This document shows positions 62,918 through 64,000 of a stretch of 64,000 bases of DNA, piece after piece. Position numbers and translations under genes: made by a program. The notes under the pieces were generated by a model. That model had not been told where the DNA came from, did not search any database, and saw only the letters and a list, made by a program, of their open reading frames with translations. The stretch's first letter is position 1; each line of letters starts with the position of its first letter. Source of the stretch: Parvibaculum indicum (GTDB lineage Bacteria; Pseudomonadota; Alphaproteobacteria; Parvibaculales; Parvibaculaceae); contig NZ_JAASQO010000001.1 in NCBI RefSeq assembly GCF_011762095.1, positions 415,550 to 479,549 on the forward strand, in the 5' to 3' direction.

Positions 62918-63328
62918 ATGACGGCTCGATCCATCACCGTTCGGACGACTGTCGCAGCCCCCATCGAAAGGGTCTGGGCCGCATACACACCCCCCGAAGA
63001 CATCATGAAATGGAACGTCGCATCCGACGACTGGCACACGCCGTCGGCTTCCGTGGATCTGCGCGAAGGCGGAGCCTTCTCCTCCCGAATGGAAGCCAAG
63101 GATGGCAGCATGGGCTTCGACTTTGCCGGCACCTACACGAAAATCGAGACGCAGCGGCTCATCGAGTACGAATTCGGCGGACGGCATGCCAGGGTCGAGT
63201 TCGTTCCCGATGAAGCCGTTGTACGCGTCGCCGTGACCTTCGATGCGGAGGACGACAACTCTATCGAACAACAGCAAACGGGTTGGCAATCGATCCTCGA
63301 CAGCTTCAGACGACATGTCGAAGCGTGA
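62918..63328 (+). CDS. SRPBCC (AHSA1-like) domain protein
   Basis: 136 aa with the strong site CAGGAGAAGATTCG. SITVRTTVAAPIERVWAAYTPPEDIMKWNVASDDWHTP at the start and NSIEQQQTGWQSILDSFRRHVE as the C-terminal helix. Second AHSA1 gene of the operon; the two are only distantly similar. Confidence 0.92.
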   Translation: MTARSITVRTTVAAPIERVWAAYTPPEDIMKWNVASDDWHTPSASVDLREGGAFSSRMEAKDGSMGFDFAGTYTKIETQRLIEYEFGGRHARVEFVPDEAVVRVAVTFDAEDDNSIEQQQTGWQSILDSFRRHVEA

Positions 63329-63408
63329 GCGGATACCTGGCAGGCCCATGTGAAGAAATACGCTGTTTTTCCAACGCGAAACTATCGTCAGGCACGAGGA
63401 GCAAGCAG

Positions 63409-63927
63409 ATGATCCCCACGATCAGCGCTTTCGAAAGATCGCCCGACGACGGCAAGGGCCTGGCGCGCGACACGCGCGTTCGCTGGGCATTCGAAGAGGT
63501 GGAACAGCCTTATAAAGTCCGTCTCGTTTCTTTCGGCGCAATGAAGGAACCGGCGCACATGGCGCTCCACCCCTTCGGGCAGATCCCGACCTATGAGGAT
63601 GACGGTCTCGTCCTGTTCGAGACGGGGGCGATCGTGCTCCATATCGCCGAACGCCATACGGGCTTGTTGCTCGAGGATGAGAACGCCCGAGCCCGGGCGA
63701 TCATGTGGATGTTTGCAGCGCTCAACACGGTGGAACCGCCGATCATTGAACGTGAAACCACATGGTACTTTGAGCGCAGTGAATCATGGGGCGAACAGCG
63801 ATTGCGTCTGACCGAAGAGCGAATCCGCGTCCGGCTGAGCCAGCTCTCCGCCCGCCTTGGCGATACAGACTGGCTCGATGGTGCATTCAGCGCTGGCGAC
63901 CTGATCCCGGATTTCCCGTGCGCGTAA
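63409..63927 (+). CDS. Glutathione S-transferase-like, probably C-terminally truncated
   Basis: 172 aa from ATG 63409 (CGAGGAGCAAGCAG). Thioredoxin-like N-terminal domain (ISAFERSP, FGQIPTYEDDGLVLFETGAIVLHIAER) and most of the helical C-terminal domain. It ends abruptly after WLDGAFSAGDLIPDFPCA, where family members continue for 30-40 residues from a GDLMM-like helix. Another frame (VIVTRDLLLEPYGGS) stays open to about 63971, so a frameshift or deletion is likely. It may be a damaged gene. Confidence 0.8.
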   Translation: MIPTISAFERSPDDGKGLARDTRVRWAFEEVEQPYKVRLVSFGAMKEPAHMALHPFGQIPTYEDDGLVLFETGAIVLHIAERHTGLLLEDENARARAIMWMFAALNTVEPPIIERETTWYFERSESWGEQRLRLTEERIRVRLSQLSARLGDTDWLDGAFSAGDLIPDFPCA

Positions 63928-63970
63928 TCGTCACGCGGGACCTATTGCTCGAGCCATACGGAGGGTCGTG

Positions 63971-64000
63971 ATGTCCAAGCTGAAATTGAGCGGTGTGCCG
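63971..64000 (+). CDS. Start of a further gene, partial
   Basis: ATG 63971 with GGAGGGTCGTG upstream reads MSKLKLSGVP to the window edge. It follows the GST gene and is probably the next gene of the same operon. Too short to identify. Confidence 0.5.
   Translation, partial: MSKLKLSGVP

Overview
The window looks like chromosome of a free-living alphaproteobacterium. It has high GC, mostly short intergenic gaps, ATGA-type overlaps between co-directional genes, and families typical of the class: DUF2336, BTLCP proteases, the PAS_5-type protein, a CsgG/HfaB lipoprotein, and the GTCATCCCGG palindromic repeat. The many thiolase, acyl-CoA dehydrogenase, enoyl-CoA hydratase, CoA-transferase and MaoC genes suggest a lipid- or xenobiotic-degrading lifestyle, as in Parvibaculum-like or other Rhizobiales-related lineages. 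The genus is an inference. I found no tRNA, rRNA, CRISPR array, transposase or integrase.

Layout. 0-5 kb: partial NUDIX hydrolase, degenerate EAL protein with a very basic tail, PcaF-like thiolase, DUF2336 protein. 5-11 kb: CaiB-type CoA-transferase; a saccharopine-dehydrogenase-like gene and divergent TetR gene bounded by a 20-bp direct repeat; lytic transglycosylase; MFS transporter. 11-18 kb: receiver-like protein, HIT protein, acyl-CoA dehydrogenase, MaoC plus CitE-like lyase, TPR/2OG oxygenase, HAD phosphatase, flavin reductase, nitroreductase. 18-23 kb: outer-membrane protein, large secreted papain-fold-like protein, and an ArsR-SRPBCC-SRPBCC-VOC operon in which the second SRPBCC gene has an in-frame TAG. 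23-33 kb: thrS and yidD, an island of three unknown membrane-anchored proteins of lower GC (two are paralogues), an IscU-like gene and cysS, folE behind a structured leader, hisI. 33-41 kb: patatin-like hydrolase, CBS protein, DUF2157/GDYXXLXY pair, epimerase, carotenoid oxygenase with divergent TetR, rhomboid, DsbA-like isomerase. 42-51 kb, surface and c-di-GMP related: CsgG/HfaB lipoprotein, Asn-rich (YNKN)n secreted protein, PAS protein with a sigma-54 promoter candidate, GMC oxidoreductase, tandem PilZ protein, and two LapG-like BTLCP proteases, the first preceded by a three-way-junction RNA. 51-64 kb: two enoyl-CoA hydratases, GYF/Cas2-like fusion, FKBP isomerase, DUF192, gamma-carbonic anhydrase, PhoX, four unknown envelope proteins, and a TetR-SRPBCC-SRPBCC-GST operon with a perfect operator in its promoter.

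The strongest leads for something undescribed are: the Asn-rich (YNKN)n secreted protein near a CsgG/HfaB secretin-like lipoprotein; the structured RNA abutting the start codon of the first LapG-like protease; the three-gene island at 26-29 kb; and the saccharopine-dehydrogenase/TetR cassette bounded by a duplicated end of the CoA-transferase gene.
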